A stretch of DNA of 48,938 nucleotides from Desulfobulbaceae bacterium UBA2262 (GCA_002347185.1 DDXK01000081.1:5537-54474); one strand, 5' to 3'. Shown: positions 24,140 through 32,802, numbered from the stretch's first letter. Made by a program: numbers and translations. Notes: generated from the sequence alone by a model not told the origin.

Positions 24140-25011
24140 GGGGGAAATTCGTCATCACACTTCTGCTTTTCCTCCTCCTGCTTGCCCAGGTGGGCGCCAT
24201 GGTGGTCATCCTGGCGCCTGACGAGAAGCCGCCGGCCCTTCCGGCCAAAGAGGGGCTCGACAAGGAAAAACCGGTCCCGGCGGCGGGCAAGCGGATTGCC
24301 CTGCAGCCAGCGCCGCCAGCCCGCCTGCCCGATCTCCACGAAGGCTATATTTTCAATGCCGCGCGCAGCTTCAAGGCCGGGGGGGCGGAAACGCCCGGCC
24401 AGAAGGTGGAGAATATCGATCTGGCCAAGATCCAGTATACCGGCTCGATCATCACGGCAAAGAGCACAAAGGGGCTGCTCAGCCATCCCACCGGCGCGGC
24501 CCCGGCCCAGGTCCAGATCCGGGGCCGCGCGCCTCTCCCCATGGCGCCCAGGCAGGGTTTCCTGCAGGTGGTGGTTGGCGATAGCGTGGGCGGCTATAAG
24601 GTGACGGAGATTCTGCCGGAGAAAATTGTTTTCAGCCGTGGCGGCGAAAAGATAGAAAAGCTCCTTTACGAACGGAACAAGGTCAGGGCAATCCCTGCCG
24701 CACCCGCCGCCCCTCCCGCTGTCATTGAGCAGCAGAGTCCGGCGCCTGCGTCTGTGGCGGTCCCGAATCCTGGCGGAGGTGAGCCTCCACCGGTGGTGTC
24801 CGGCAACGGCGAACGGCCGGCGGCATCAGGCGAGCCGCCGGCAAACCCCTTCGCGAATCCGCCCACCGGGGAGCAGCGGCCGCCCGCGGCCGCGCAACCG
24901 GCAAGTCAGCCAGTCGCCCCGCTCCAGCCCCCGGCGATTACGCCGCCTGTGCCGCCGCCGACAACCCGGCAGTGGGTGATTCCTGGAAAACCGCAGCCCG
25001 CTGGGAAGTAG
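24136..25011 (+). CDS. GspC-type protein with homology region and proline-rich tail
   Basis: A 291-residue bitopic protein. The N-terminal membrane anchor is residues 4-26. Residues about 70-190 resemble the HR domain of GspC/PilP (LPDLHEGYIFNAA, QYTGSIITAK, GDSVGGYKVTEILPEKIVF). The final 95 residues are Pro/Ala-rich and disordered (long P-rich runs), in place of the PDZ or coiled-coil region that many GspC proteins have. It should connect the inner-membrane platform to the secretin. The start overlaps gspM by four bases (ATGA). The family name rests mainly on position and layout. Confidence 0.7.
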   Translation: MRGKFVITLLLFLLLLAQVGAMVVILAPDEKPPALPAKEGLDKEKPVPAAGKRIALQPAPPARLPDLHEGYIFNAARSFKAGGAETPGQKVENIDLAKIQYTGSIITAKSTKGLLSHPTGAAPAQVQIRGRAPLPMAPRQGFLQVVVGDSVGGYKVTEILPEKIVFSRGGEKIEKLLYERNKVRAIPAAPAAPPAVIEQQSPAPASVAVPNPGGGEPPPVVSGNGERPAASGEPPANPFANPPTGEQRPPAAAQPASQPVAPLQPPAITPPVPPPTTRQWVIPGKPQPAGK

Positions 25012-25092
25012 AAAGGCAAGCGGTGGAGGGGCCTTTTGTGTCTCCTGAAAAAGCGCGGCAGAGAAGCGGCGCGGATTTGTATGTATAACATA

Positions 25093-25122
25093 TTGAAAAT
25101 TTGCAAGAAAATAGCGTATCAT
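25093..25122 (+). promoter_or_regulatory. Sigma-70 promoter of gspD
   Basis: TTGAAA at 25093-25098 and TATCAT at 25117-25122 are separated by 18 bases, five of six consensus matches each. The AT-rich patch stands out from the GC-rich flanks. Transcription would begin near 25129, so translation starts at ATG 25158 and not at the ATG at 25128. Confidence 0.6.
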
Positions 25123-25157
25123 AAAAAATGTCTGCAACCGCAAGAGGATCCTCTTCC

Positions 25158-27377
25158 ATGAAGCGTCTTGAGATTCTGTTCGCCATAAGTCTTTTTCTCC
25201 TTTTGTTTGGCGTGGCCTGCAGCCCGCAGCCTCGAACCACGCCCTGGGTCGATCTGCAGGGGGTCAGCGCAGAGGTGGAAAAAAGCAGCAAGCACAACCC
25301 GGTCCTGGAGGCGGATGAAAAGAAAGGGCCGCCCAGGCCGCGGGTCACCGAGATGACCGACGCCAGGCCCGGCGGCAACGAATATCTGCAGAACGCCGGG
25401 GCCGCCGGCAGGGCGCAGAGACCGGCAGGGGACGAGGGCGGGGTCATGCTCAATTTTGACAACGCCGATATCTACGAGTTCATTCAGGCCATCACCGAAG
25501 CGCTCAATATCAATTACATCGTTGACCCCAAGGTGAAGGGGACCGTCAATATCCGTTCCGGCCAGAAGATCGGCAGCGAGCAGCTCTTCGGGGTTTTTCT
25601 GAAGATTCTGCACATCAATGGACTCGATGCGCGCAACGAAGGGGATTACTACTATATCCATCCCGCCAAGGGCGGGATGCCGGAACGCGTCTATGGAGCC
25701 AATGAGGCCGGGGCGCTAGGCGAATCCTCCCGCATGGTCATGCAGATCATTCCCGTGGTCCATCTCGCCTCGGCCGAGGCGCAAAAGCTCATCGAGCCCT
25801 ATCGCTCCGAAGCGGGCACCCTCTACAATCTTGCCAGTCAGAACACCCTGATCGCCTATGACTTCGAGAGCAAGATTCTTGACATGGTCAGTGTGCTTGC
25901 CCGGCTGGACATTTCGCCGCTTTCGGCGATGAAGGTGCGGCTGGTCCGGGTGGAAAATGCCCCGCTTTTCACCCTGCGCGACGAGCTGCAGGAAATCCTT
26001 GCCGCCCTCGGCATCAACCCCAAGGACCACGAGGGCGTCACCCTCATCCCCCTGGAACGGGTCAACTCACTCCTCCTGGTCAGCAAGAGCGACCAGCTGC
26101 TGGAGAATGCCGACCGCTGGATCAGGGAGCTCGATGTGGTGCCTGTGGAAGGGCGCGACAATATCTATTTTTACAATGTCCGCAATTCCGTGGCCTCTGA
26201 GCTTGCCGAGCTGGTCACCTCGCTGATCGAGGGAGACACCACGCCGAAAAAAACAGATGTTTCCACGCCAAGCAAGAGTGAATCGACAACGGCCTCGCTC
26301 TCAGGCCTTGCCAAGACCGAGGAGAAAGACGAGTCCACCAAGCCGGCTGCCGCCAGCGCCACCGCCTCCCTGGCCCGGCCGGCCGCCAAAAAAACCAGCG
26401 GCCGCGAGGGCAAGGGGGCGAGCCTCCGGTTTGCCGGCGAACCGCTTCTCCTGGCCGACGACAGCCGCAACATCATTCTGATCCGCGCCCTGACCCCGGA
26501 TTATACCCGCTTGGTCAAACTGCTGGAAAGACTGGACAACCTCCCCCGTCAGGTGCTCATCGAGGTGCTGGTGGCGGAGGTGACCCTGGACGGGTCATGG
26601 GAGTTCGGCATTGAATGGGCCTTGAAAAACAACAAGCTGAAGATAAACGACTCGCGCTACAGGCAAACTCTGGGTACCGATTTTACGAGCGTGGTGGAGG
26701 ACGCGGCAGGCGGCTTCACCTACACCATTTTCAACAGCATCAACGACCCGGTGGGGTTGCTCAATGCCATTGCCTCCGAAACGGATGTCTCCTTCCTCTC
26801 CTCCCCCCAGATCCTGGTGCTGAACAACGAGGAAGCCAGCGTCAATGTCGGTGATCAGGTCCCCATCGTCACCACCCAGACCGAACGGACCAGCACGGAT
26901 GACCCGATTTATGACAAGACCGTGCAGTACAAGGATACCGGTACCATTCTCAAGGTCACCCCCCGCATCAACTACGACGGCGTGATCATCCTCGATATCA
27001 ATCAGCAGGTGAGCCAGGCCACCGACAAGCGCTATTCGGATATCAACTCGCCCACCATTTCCACGCGTGAGCTGAAAACCAAGCTGGCGGTGAAGGATGG
27101 CCAGTCCATCATGATGGGAGGGCTTATCTCCAAAAACACCACCGACAACGAGAGCAAGGTGCCCATCCTGGGAGACATCCCTCTGCTGGGCTGGCTTTTC
27201 AAGTATCAGAAGCAGGCCACGGCCAAGACCGAGCTGCTGGTGATGATTACCCCCTATGTCATCGAGTCCGATGATGTCCTTGCCCAGTATGTGAAAAAAT
27301 TCCAGGAGAAGATGGGGGGCCTGCGGCGGGAGATTGTGGAACCACCCAAGGAAGAGAAGGCCCCCTCAGAAGAATAA
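25158..27377 (+). CDS. gspD: Type II secretion secretin, lipoprotein form
   Basis: A 739-residue outer-membrane channel. The signal peptide ends in a lipobox FGVAC, with Cys21 the acylated residue, so this secretin is likely self-piloting (HxcQ-like) and no pilotin is seen nearby. The N0 domain (NADIYEFIQAITEALNINYI) is followed by N1-N3 modules, with a low-complexity insert of about 90 residues near 365-440 rich in Ser/Thr/Lys/Ala. The C-terminal secretin domain has the signature KVPILGDIPLLGWLFKYQ. The start with RBS AAGAGGATC agrees with the promoter. The rest of the T2SS lies upstream in the same direction. Confidence 0.93.
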   Translation: MKRLEILFAISLFLLLFGVACSPQPRTTPWVDLQGVSAEVEKSSKHNPVLEADEKKGPPRPRVTEMTDARPGGNEYLQNAGAAGRAQRPAGDEGGVMLNFDNADIYEFIQAITEALNINYIVDPKVKGTVNIRSGQKIGSEQLFGVFLKILHINGLDARNEGDYYYIHPAKGGMPERVYGANEAGALGESSRMVMQIIPVVHLASAEAQKLIEPYRSEAGTLYNLASQNTLIAYDFESKILDMVSVLARLDISPLSAMKVRLVRVENAPLFTLRDELQEILAALGINPKDHEGVTLIPLERVNSLLLVSKSDQLLENADRWIRELDVVPVEGRDNIYFYNVRNSVASELAELVTSLIEGDTTPKKTDVSTPSKSESTTASLSGLAKTEEKDESTKPAAASATASLARPAAKKTSGREGKGASLRFAGEPLLLADDSRNIILIRALTPDYTRLVKLLERLDNLPRQVLIEVLVAEVTLDGSWEFGIEWALKNNKLKINDSRYRQTLGTDFTSVVEDAAGGFTYTIFNSINDPVGLLNAIASETDVSFLSSPQILVLNNEEASVNVGDQVPIVTTQTERTSTDDPIYDKTVQYKDTGTILKVTPRINYDGVIILDINQQVSQATDKRYSDINSPTISTRELKTKLAVKDGQSIMMGGLISKNTTDNESKVPILGDIPLLGWLFKYQKQATAKTELLVMITPYVIESDDVLAQYVKKFQEKMGGLRREIVEPPKEEKAPSEE

Positions 27378-27764
27378 GCGCACCTGGCTACCCCGGAATG
27401 CCCGTGTCAGGTGAATACTTCTCTGTACACATAGTCGTACCCCTAGTCGTTATTTAGCATACTAGGGTGTCCGGTTCAATTGGGGTCAACTACAGTCGCT
27501 CACTTTACGGTCAAATGGACAGGGCCATTGTGATCCATCAATCTCGGGAAGAGCGTCTTGTCCCCGCTGCCTATGTCAATCTTGTCGTCAACCCCCACCT
27601 GCAGTGCGCCTGAGGCAGATTACCCCTTCATTTCTTCTCTGCTTTCTCCTCATACCTGCTAAATAATTCTGGATTCAATCCATCCAAGTCCCCCTCAATC
27701 CCGCGACTGAGTTCCAGGAAATAAACCTCCCCACCGGCTGATCATCATACAGGCGGTGGAGTAT
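27378..27764. other. 387-base gap with relic of RHS core and remnants of a reading frame
   Basis: This gap lies between the convergent gspD and lipoprotein genes and is AT-richer than its flanks. Bases 27717-27750 match the RHS core end at 28625-28658 at 30 of 34 positions. On the minus strand the frame around 27629-27735 reads, in part, SRGIEGDLDGLNPELFSRY before a stop, and a second short open stretch lies near 27505-27620. Bases 27468-27490 (GTGTCCGGTTCAATTGGGGT) look like the tip of an IS3-type element, but no transposase is present. No intact gene is found. It is read as debris of an older toxin module. Confidence 0.5.
27717..27750 (-). pseudogene. Relic of an RHS core C-terminal end (orphan-tip junction)
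   Basis: Read on the minus strand this gives YDDQPVGRFIS, against YYDPQVGRFIS in the intact RHS gene 0.9 kb away. At the base level 30 of 34 positions are identical, including 19 consecutive bases at one end. The homology stops there, after GRFIS, and a different sequence follows. This is the arrangement expected for an orphan C-terminal tip left by recombination at the conserved core end. Confidence 0.65.
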
Positions 27765-28205
27765 TCACTTGTTGGCTATTTCAACTCCAAATTCTTTCCA
27801 AACGGCAGGGTCGTCCGTCATGTAAAAAACCGGTTCCATTTTTCGGTGCTCTATAATATCGGTTATGCCATCGACAGTAATGACTTCATACGAAGGGTAT
27901 CCCTTGGGAAACCCTTCGGGTGGATTGTCAAGCTTAAGAGGGTGTTTCCCGCGAGCTATCCCTGTAACTTTTTTTAATCTGAAAAAACTATCATCTTTCT
28001 GTAGTGTGAAATTGGCAATGCGTTGACCGGGGTAGGCGTAATAGTCCATAGTGACTTTTAGTTCATTTCTTAATAACCCTTCCGGTACATCAAACCATTT
28101 GGGTAGTCTTGACTCTGGGGCTAGGATAAAGCTGGACTCCATGCATCCAGAGATACCGGTTGCCATAAAAACGGTCAAAATAACCCTGATGATATATTTC
28201 TTCAT
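27765..28205 (-). CDS. Small lipoprotein, candidate immunity protein of the RHS toxin
   Basis: A 146-residue protein with a typical lipoprotein signal: charged start, hydrophobic core, lipobox with Cys21 (SGCMES). With Met at position +2 it would probably be sorted to the outer membrane. The mature part is about 125 residues with a mixed polar and aromatic composition and no family I recognise. It is 32 bases downstream of the RHS stop, on the same strand, with AAGG before the ATG. By hand count, sampled lines in the gene run near 42-50% GC, similar to the toxin tip and below the RHS core (57% in one sampled line). The role as immunity is inferred from the position and its likely periplasmic location. 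Confidence 0.65.
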   Translation of the reverse strand: MKKYIIRVILTVFMATGISGCMESSFILAPESRLPKWFDVPEGLLRNELKVTMDYYAYPGQRIANFTLQKDDSFFRLKKVTGIARGKHPLKLDNPPEGFPKGYPSYEVITVDGITDIIEHRKMEPVFYMTDDPAVWKEFGVEIANK

Positions 28206-28237
28206 GAGAAAAGCCTTATTCGGTTTTTAGTTAAATA

Positions 28238-31200
28238 TTATGGTTGAGTGAAAAATCCGCTATTGCACTGGTTGCAAGGCTTGGTTCCTCCTAACAAGCT
28301 AGGAATCCACGATGAAGCATTACATTCATTCGCCTTGTAGCAATTGTCGTGTTTTAGACAGCGCTCTCCAACGCAAGCATCCGCGGCTGGGCCCACAGGC
28401 CATGGCAATGAGCATTTATTGTCTTGCTCCCAAAAACCATCCCACACATTTCCGTTGGGCTGGCTAAAAACATCTCCCAAATTAAACACGTGAGCGGCAA
28501 CCAAGAAGATCGCCCCGCCAAGCAAAGGGTCTATTTTTCCTGTCGGGTCGGTCCGTAACACCGAATTGTTCCCAACATACCGATACAAATTCACATCCCA
28601 GCCGGCAAACCCAATGGGATCCTTGGAAATAAACCTCCCCACCTGCGGGTCATAATACCTAGCCCGGTAGAAATACAAGCCGGTCTCCTGATCCCACTCC
28701 CTGGCCGTGTAACCATAGGGCTGCTTCACCTCGCCGCCGTGGTGCTGCATGCTGCCGAAGGAGTCGTATTGGTAGGATTGTACCACATGGCCCTTGGCAT
28801 CGGTAAGGCTTACGATACTGCCCAGACCGTCGGCATGGTAGAAGTAGGTCCTGCCCTTCTGCTCCATGGCCAGGGGTTCGTCAATGCCCGGGCCGTGTAC
28901 GAAACGGCTGATCATCCGCGTACCGTCCTGATCGTGCCCATGCAGTGTTTTCTCATCCTTGCCGCCGCTTTTGATTTCCAGGATGATGTCCTCGTTGTCG
29001 TAGACATAGGTGTATATCTTGCTCTCAAGCCGGCCGGCCTCGACCTCCTCCACCTTTTTCTCGACCCTGCGGCCAAAGGGATCGTACTTGAAGGAGACGG
29101 TCCTGATCCCGTCCCGTTCCGCCTTGGTCGCCTTGGCCAGCCGGTTTTCGTAGTCATACTCGTAGGTCCAAGGGCCTTTGGCGACCATGTTGCCGTCGAG
29201 GTCGTATTGGAACGACGTCCTTCTCGCGGAAAGGAGTTCATTGAGCTCGTTGTAGCGGTAGGTGTCCCTGCGGTCCGGCCCGGTCAGGCGATTGCCCACC
29301 GGATCGTAGCTGAAGCGCTCCGCCCTCTGTTCCTGGCTCCATTCCTGGTATCCGAAACTCTGCATCGGCAAGGCCTGGAGCAGTTGGTAAACCGCATCGT
29401 AGGTGTAGTCATAGCGAGTGTCTCTGTGAGCGAAGTCATCCATGCTCACGGCCTTGGAGAGCCGGTTGCCAACGGCGTCGTGGGTGTAGCTGAAGGCGTT
29501 GGCGGTTTCCCCTCGGCCGCGACGTCCTGCGGCCTGGGCCAGGATTTCGATGAGCCGGCCCACGGCGTCGTAAGTGTATCCGGTGCCGACTCCGTTGGGA
29601 AAGGCAAGACCCACCCGGCGGCCCAGCTTGTCGTAACCGAAGGAGAACTCGCCCAGGAAGCTGTCCATCCCGATGAGGCGGTTGGCCTCGTCGTAGCTGT
29701 ATTCCACCACCTTACCTTCCGGCGTGGTCATTTTGCTCCGGTTGCCCAGGGCATCGTACTGATAGCGGATGGTCCGCTGGTTGGAATCGGTGATTGCGGT
29801 GAGCCTGCCCAGGGTATCGTAAGTCATGCCGTAGCCGATGTGCTGGTTGGCCGCGTAGATCAGGCGGCCTAAAGCATCGTACTTGAAGAGGACCTGGTTC
29901 TGGTCCGGAAAGACCTTGGCGAGCAGCCGGCCCATGGCGTCATAGCTGTAGGTGGTGGTCCTTCCCTGGGCATCGGTGCGGCTGATGAGGTTTCCTTTTG
30001 CATCGTACTGGTAGGTGACCTTCGCGCCCAGCTGATTGCTCTCCTCCACCAGGTGGCCCAGGGAATCGTACTGGAACCAGGTGGTGTGGCCGTTGGCGTC
30101 GGTAAGGGTGGCAGGCTGGGTTTTCTGGCCGGCCCCGCAGGTAGCGCAGCCGGCCTCGGCATAGGTCAGCGAGGTGGTCTGCCCCAGGGCATCGGTGATC
30201 TGCACCACACGGTGGGCGTAATCGTACACATGGGCGGTGGTGTTGCCGTTGGCATCAGTCACCGCGGTGCGGTTGCCGTTTTGATCATAGCCGAAGGTGG
30301 TGGTCTGGCCGAAGGGGTCGACCACCGTGACGAGGTTGCCTGCCTCGTCGTAGCCGAAGCTGGTGGTCTGGCCGTTGGCATCGGTCTGGCTGGTTACCCT
30401 GCCGGCGGCATCGTAGGTCAGGCTGGTTTGGGCGCCGGCAGGATCGGTCAGCACGGCGAGGTTGCCCAGGGCGTCGTAGGCCAGGGTGATGGTCTGGCCC
30501 GCCTGGTTGGTGATGCTGCTGATCCGGCCGCCGGCGTCATAGGTGTACTGGGTGGTGTTGCCGGCAGCATCGCGGACGGAAAGCAGATTCCCCTTGTTAT
30601 CATAGCCGAAGTCGGTGGTGTCGCCGCTGGCATCGGTGATGCTGGTCACCTGACCGGCCTCATTGTAGGTGTAAGTGGTTTTATTGCCCAGCGGATCGAT
30701 GGTCCACAGCATGTTGCCGTTGGCATCGTAGCCGTGGGTGGTGGTGCTGCCGTCCGCCTCGGTCTTGCCGAGCAGATTGTGGTTGTCGTCATAGGTGTAG
30801 GTGATGGAATTGCCGGCCGGGTCGGTCTTGGCCAGCATATTGCCCTGGGTGCTGTCAAAGGTGAACTGCCAGACCGAGCCGTCCTTCTCCGTGACCAGCG
30901 CGGTCTTCACCTCATCCGTGGCGGTCGGGTAGGTGATGCTGCGGGACTTGCCCTCCGGATCGGTGGCGGTTTTCACCCTATGCTGCTCGTCGTAGGTATA
31001 GGTGGTGGTGTAGCCGGAAGCATCGGTACGGGAGACGAGGAAGCCGTCGGCGTCATAGGCATGGAGCCAGTTGCCGCCGTCCGGCATGGTGAGCTTGGCG
31101 AGGGCGTCGCCTTCCACCAGGAAGTTATAGTTCTTGCCGTCAGGATCGCTGATCTGCGCCAGTCTGCCGTTCAGGTCGAACAGGAATTCCGTAACCCGGC

Positions 31201-32770
31201 CCACAGAATCGGTGATGCTGGTCAGCATGCCGTAGTCGTAAGAAAATTGCATGGCATTGCCGTTGCGGTCGACAATGGCGGCCAGGTTGCCCGCCTGGTT
31301 GAAGCGGTATTGCAGCCCCGCCCTGGTGGTGCGGGTGAAGGTGTTGTCGTTGTTTTTAACCAGGGAGGCATAATCGCCGGCCGGCGCAACATAGGCGCCA
31401 TCCACCAGACTGTAGAGTCTATCGGTACTGTTGGCGGTGCGGAGCAGCACGGAGCCGTCGGCATTTTCCGTGACATTGATTTCATAACTGTGCGCCCAGC
31501 CAAGCCCCAGAGGGCCGAGATGCCGGCTGAGGCTGTTGTAGTAAATGGCCATGGCCGTGTTCAGGCCGGTGCCGCCGGTGCTGAACAGCTCCTGCTCGTG
31601 GGACAGGTTGCCGTTGGCGATGTTGGCCCGTGAGCCGAAGATTATCGTCAAGCAGCCGCCGCTATTGCTGATGCGGACAGGCAGGGTGGCGTCATCCTCG
31701 CAATTACCGTCCTCGGTTTCCGCATGGAGGGTGGCGGTATAGGTGCCGCTGTCCAGAATCCTGCCGCTGCCGTCCTTGCCATTCCAGAGCACCGAAATGC
31801 TCTTGCCGGTGCCGGTGAAGATGCGGCCGGCGACATTCATGGACCAGTTGATGCCCTTGCCGGACGAATCGGTGATGGTGGCGTTGAAGGTGGTGGTCCC
31901 GCCCGCCACGGCGTTGATCGTGGCATTGGAGCCGGTGAAGTCGATGATCTTTGTGTCACAGCAGTCATCCGGGGTTGTGGCATCGCAATCGTTGTTTATG
32001 CCGTCACCGCAGATTTCCGCCAAGCCCGGATGGGCCAATTGTTCGGAATCGTTGCAATCAACCGGGCCGCATTTTTCGCCATCTGGACTGAAACCATCGC
32101 CATCGTTATCCGTGCATGCCGCCAGGCACTGTGGTTGCGTCGCGCATGGTGCATCAGCGCAATCCGTAACATTATTGCAGTCGTTATCCAGGCCATCTCC
32201 ACAAATTTCCTGGGCCGCTGGGTTTACTGCCGGATCGTTGTCGTTGCAATCAAGGCAGACGTAAAAGCCGTCGTTATCAGCATCCGGCACACTGGCCGGC
32301 GGAAAATAATAATCAGCAAAAACATCCACATGCACCGTCGGTGCCGTCGTGTACTGACCGAGGTTCACGCCTTCAAGGGTGCCTCCTTGCTTGAAATATT
32401 TGCTGATGGTTATAAACCGGGTTCCATCGGTATTGCGGAACACCTGCATGCCATACCACGAGGCAAGGGAAGCGAGTGCCGATTGGAAGGAGTCGGGCGT
32501 CTTGTTATAATAGCTGCCGCTGATCTGCGAGGAGCTTTTGACAACCTTGCCGCCCGCGCAGGTGAGGTCCGTGGCGATGTAGTTGTATGGCGGGCCGGCA
32601 GCCGAACATTTGTCCGCGACATATTCGGTGCCGATGACGGTCGAAAGACCGGGTGTGCATGTTCCGACGGCATGAGCATGAGCCGGAATGCCGGCCACGG
32701 TCAACAAGGCTATGCCAGCCAGGCCGCATGCGCGTTTTGCGCTTGCCAGAATAAAGCGTAGTGAAAACAT
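28238..32770 (-). CDS. Sec-exported RHS/YD-repeat polymorphic toxin with MopE-like repeats and PLA2-like tip
   Basis: A 1510-residue protein. Residues 1-33 form a Sec signal peptide. Residues about 163-270 hold two MopE-type metal-binding repeats (DADNDGF...CNDNDP...ICGDGLDNDC). Residues about 275-370 look like a FlgD/Ig-type fold, and about 375-460 match DUF6531. The YD repeats run from about 485 to 1330. The RHS core ends with YYDPQVGRFISKDPIGFAG and then DPTG. The tip (1412-1510) has GERCLKHDNCYKANEC, the HDxCY motif of phospholipase A2 with His1474 and Asp1475, and nine Cys in all. The ATG at 32770 follows GGGAGGGGG. The promoter, GEMM riboswitch and terminator lie just upstream. Confidence 0.9.
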   Translation of the reverse strand: MFSLRFILASAKRACGLAGIALLTVAGIPAHAHAVGTCTPGLSTVIGTEYVADKCSAAGPPYNYIATDLTCAGGKVVKSSSQISGSYYNKTPDSFQSALASLASWYGMQVFRNTDGTRFITISKYFKQGGTLEGVNLGQYTTAPTVHVDVFADYYFPPASVPDADNDGFYVCLDCNDNDPAVNPAAQEICGDGLDNDCNNVTDCADAPCATQPQCLAACTDNDGDGFSPDGEKCGPVDCNDSEQLAHPGLAEICGDGINNDCDATTPDDCCDTKIIDFTGSNATINAVAGGTTTFNATITDSSGKGINWSMNVAGRIFTGTGKSISVLWNGKDGSGRILDSGTYTATLHAETEDGNCEDDATLPVRISNSGGCLTIIFGSRANIANGNLSHEQELFSTGGTGLNTAMAIYYNSLSRHLGPLGLGWAHSYEINVTENADGSVLLRTANSTDRLYSLVDGAYVAPAGDYASLVKNNDNTFTRTTRAGLQYRFNQAGNLAAIVDRNGNAMQFSYDYGMLTSITDSVGRVTEFLFDLNGRLAQISDPDGKNYNFLVEGDALAKLTMPDGGNWLHAYDADGFLVSRTDASGYTTTYTYDEQHRVKTATDPEGKSRSITYPTATDEVKTALVTEKDGSVWQFTFDSTQGNMLAKTDPAGNSITYTYDDNHNLLGKTEADGSTTTHGYDANGNMLWTIDPLGNKTTYTYNEAGQVTSITDASGDTTDFGYDNKGNLLSVRDAAGNTTQYTYDAGGRISSITNQAGQTITLAYDALGNLAVLTDPAGAQTSLTYDAAGRVTSQTDANGQTTSFGYDEAGNLVTVVDPFGQTTTFGYDQNGNRTAVTDANGNTTAHVYDYAHRVVQITDALGQTTSLTYAEAGCATCGAGQKTQPATLTDANGHTTWFQYDSLGHLVEESNQLGAKVTYQYDAKGNLISRTDAQGRTTTYSYDAMGRLLAKVFPDQNQVLFKYDALGRLIYAANQHIGYGMTYDTLGRLTAITDSNQRTIRYQYDALGNRSKMTTPEGKVVEYSYDEANRLIGMDSFLGEFSFGYDKLGRRVGLAFPNGVGTGYTYDAVGRLIEILAQAAGRRGRGETANAFSYTHDAVGNRLSKAVSMDDFAHRDTRYDYTYDAVYQLLQALPMQSFGYQEWSQEQRAERFSYDPVGNRLTGPDRRDTYRYNELNELLSARRTSFQYDLDGNMVAKGPWTYEYDYENRLAKATKAERDGIRTVSFKYDPFGRRVEKKVEEVEAGRLESKIYTYVYDNEDIILEIKSGGKDEKTLHGHDQDGTRMISRFVHGPGIDEPLAMEQKGRTYFYHADGLGSIVSLTDAKGHVVQSYQYDSFGSMQHHGGEVKQPYGYTAREWDQETGLYFYRARYYDPQVGRFISKDPIGFAGWDVNLYRYVGNNSVLRTDPTGKIDPLLGGAIFLVAAHVFNLGDVFSQPNGNVWDGFWEQDNKCSLPWPVGPAADACVGERCLKHDNCYKANECNASSWIPSLLGGTKPCNQCNSGFFTQP
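28241..28537 (-). other. Phospholipase A2-like toxin tip of the RHS protein
   Basis: This 99-residue stretch after DPTG is the variable C-terminal tip. It carries GPAADACVGERC, then LKHDNCYKANEC, then a later Cys pair (CNQC). The HD pair followed by Cys-Tyr is the catalytic arrangement of secreted PLA2 enzymes, with an upstream Gly/Asp-rich Ca-binding-like loop. A 20-residue hydrophobic start (LLGGAIFLVAAHVF) may help it meet membranes. Hand counts of two lines give 45-47% GC against 57% in one line of the adjacent core, as expected for an exchanged cassette. Whether the Ca loop is complete is uncertain. Confidence 0.6.
28750..31320 (-). repeat. YD/RHS repeat array inside the RHS gene
   Basis: Around 25 diverged copies of an approximately 20-residue unit (consensus G-x3-x-x-YDxxGRLxxxTDAxG) fold as a beta shell that encloses the toxin tip. 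At the DNA level they show recurring GTCGTA or CATCGTA blocks on the plus strand. One unit is interrupted by a Cys-rich insert (CATCGAG). Confidence 0.85.
31961..32284 (-). repeat. Two MopE-like metal-binding repeats in the RHS N-terminus
   Basis: Two units of about 45 residues each carry DxDxDGF, a Cys-Asn-Asp pair and CGDGxxNDC. The pattern matches the PF11617 (MopE putative metal-binding) family of secreted proteins. Both units hold Asp clusters and paired Cys typical of Ca or Cu binding. Confidence 0.75.
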
Positions 32771-32802
32771 TTTGCCCCCTCCCTGAAGTTCACAACCAAA
32801 AA

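Noticed and set aside
28750..31320. Regular spaced repeats that could suggest a CRISPR or VNTR array
   Set aside because: They code for YD repeats in one open frame, vary in sequence, and have no uniform repeat-spacer structure.
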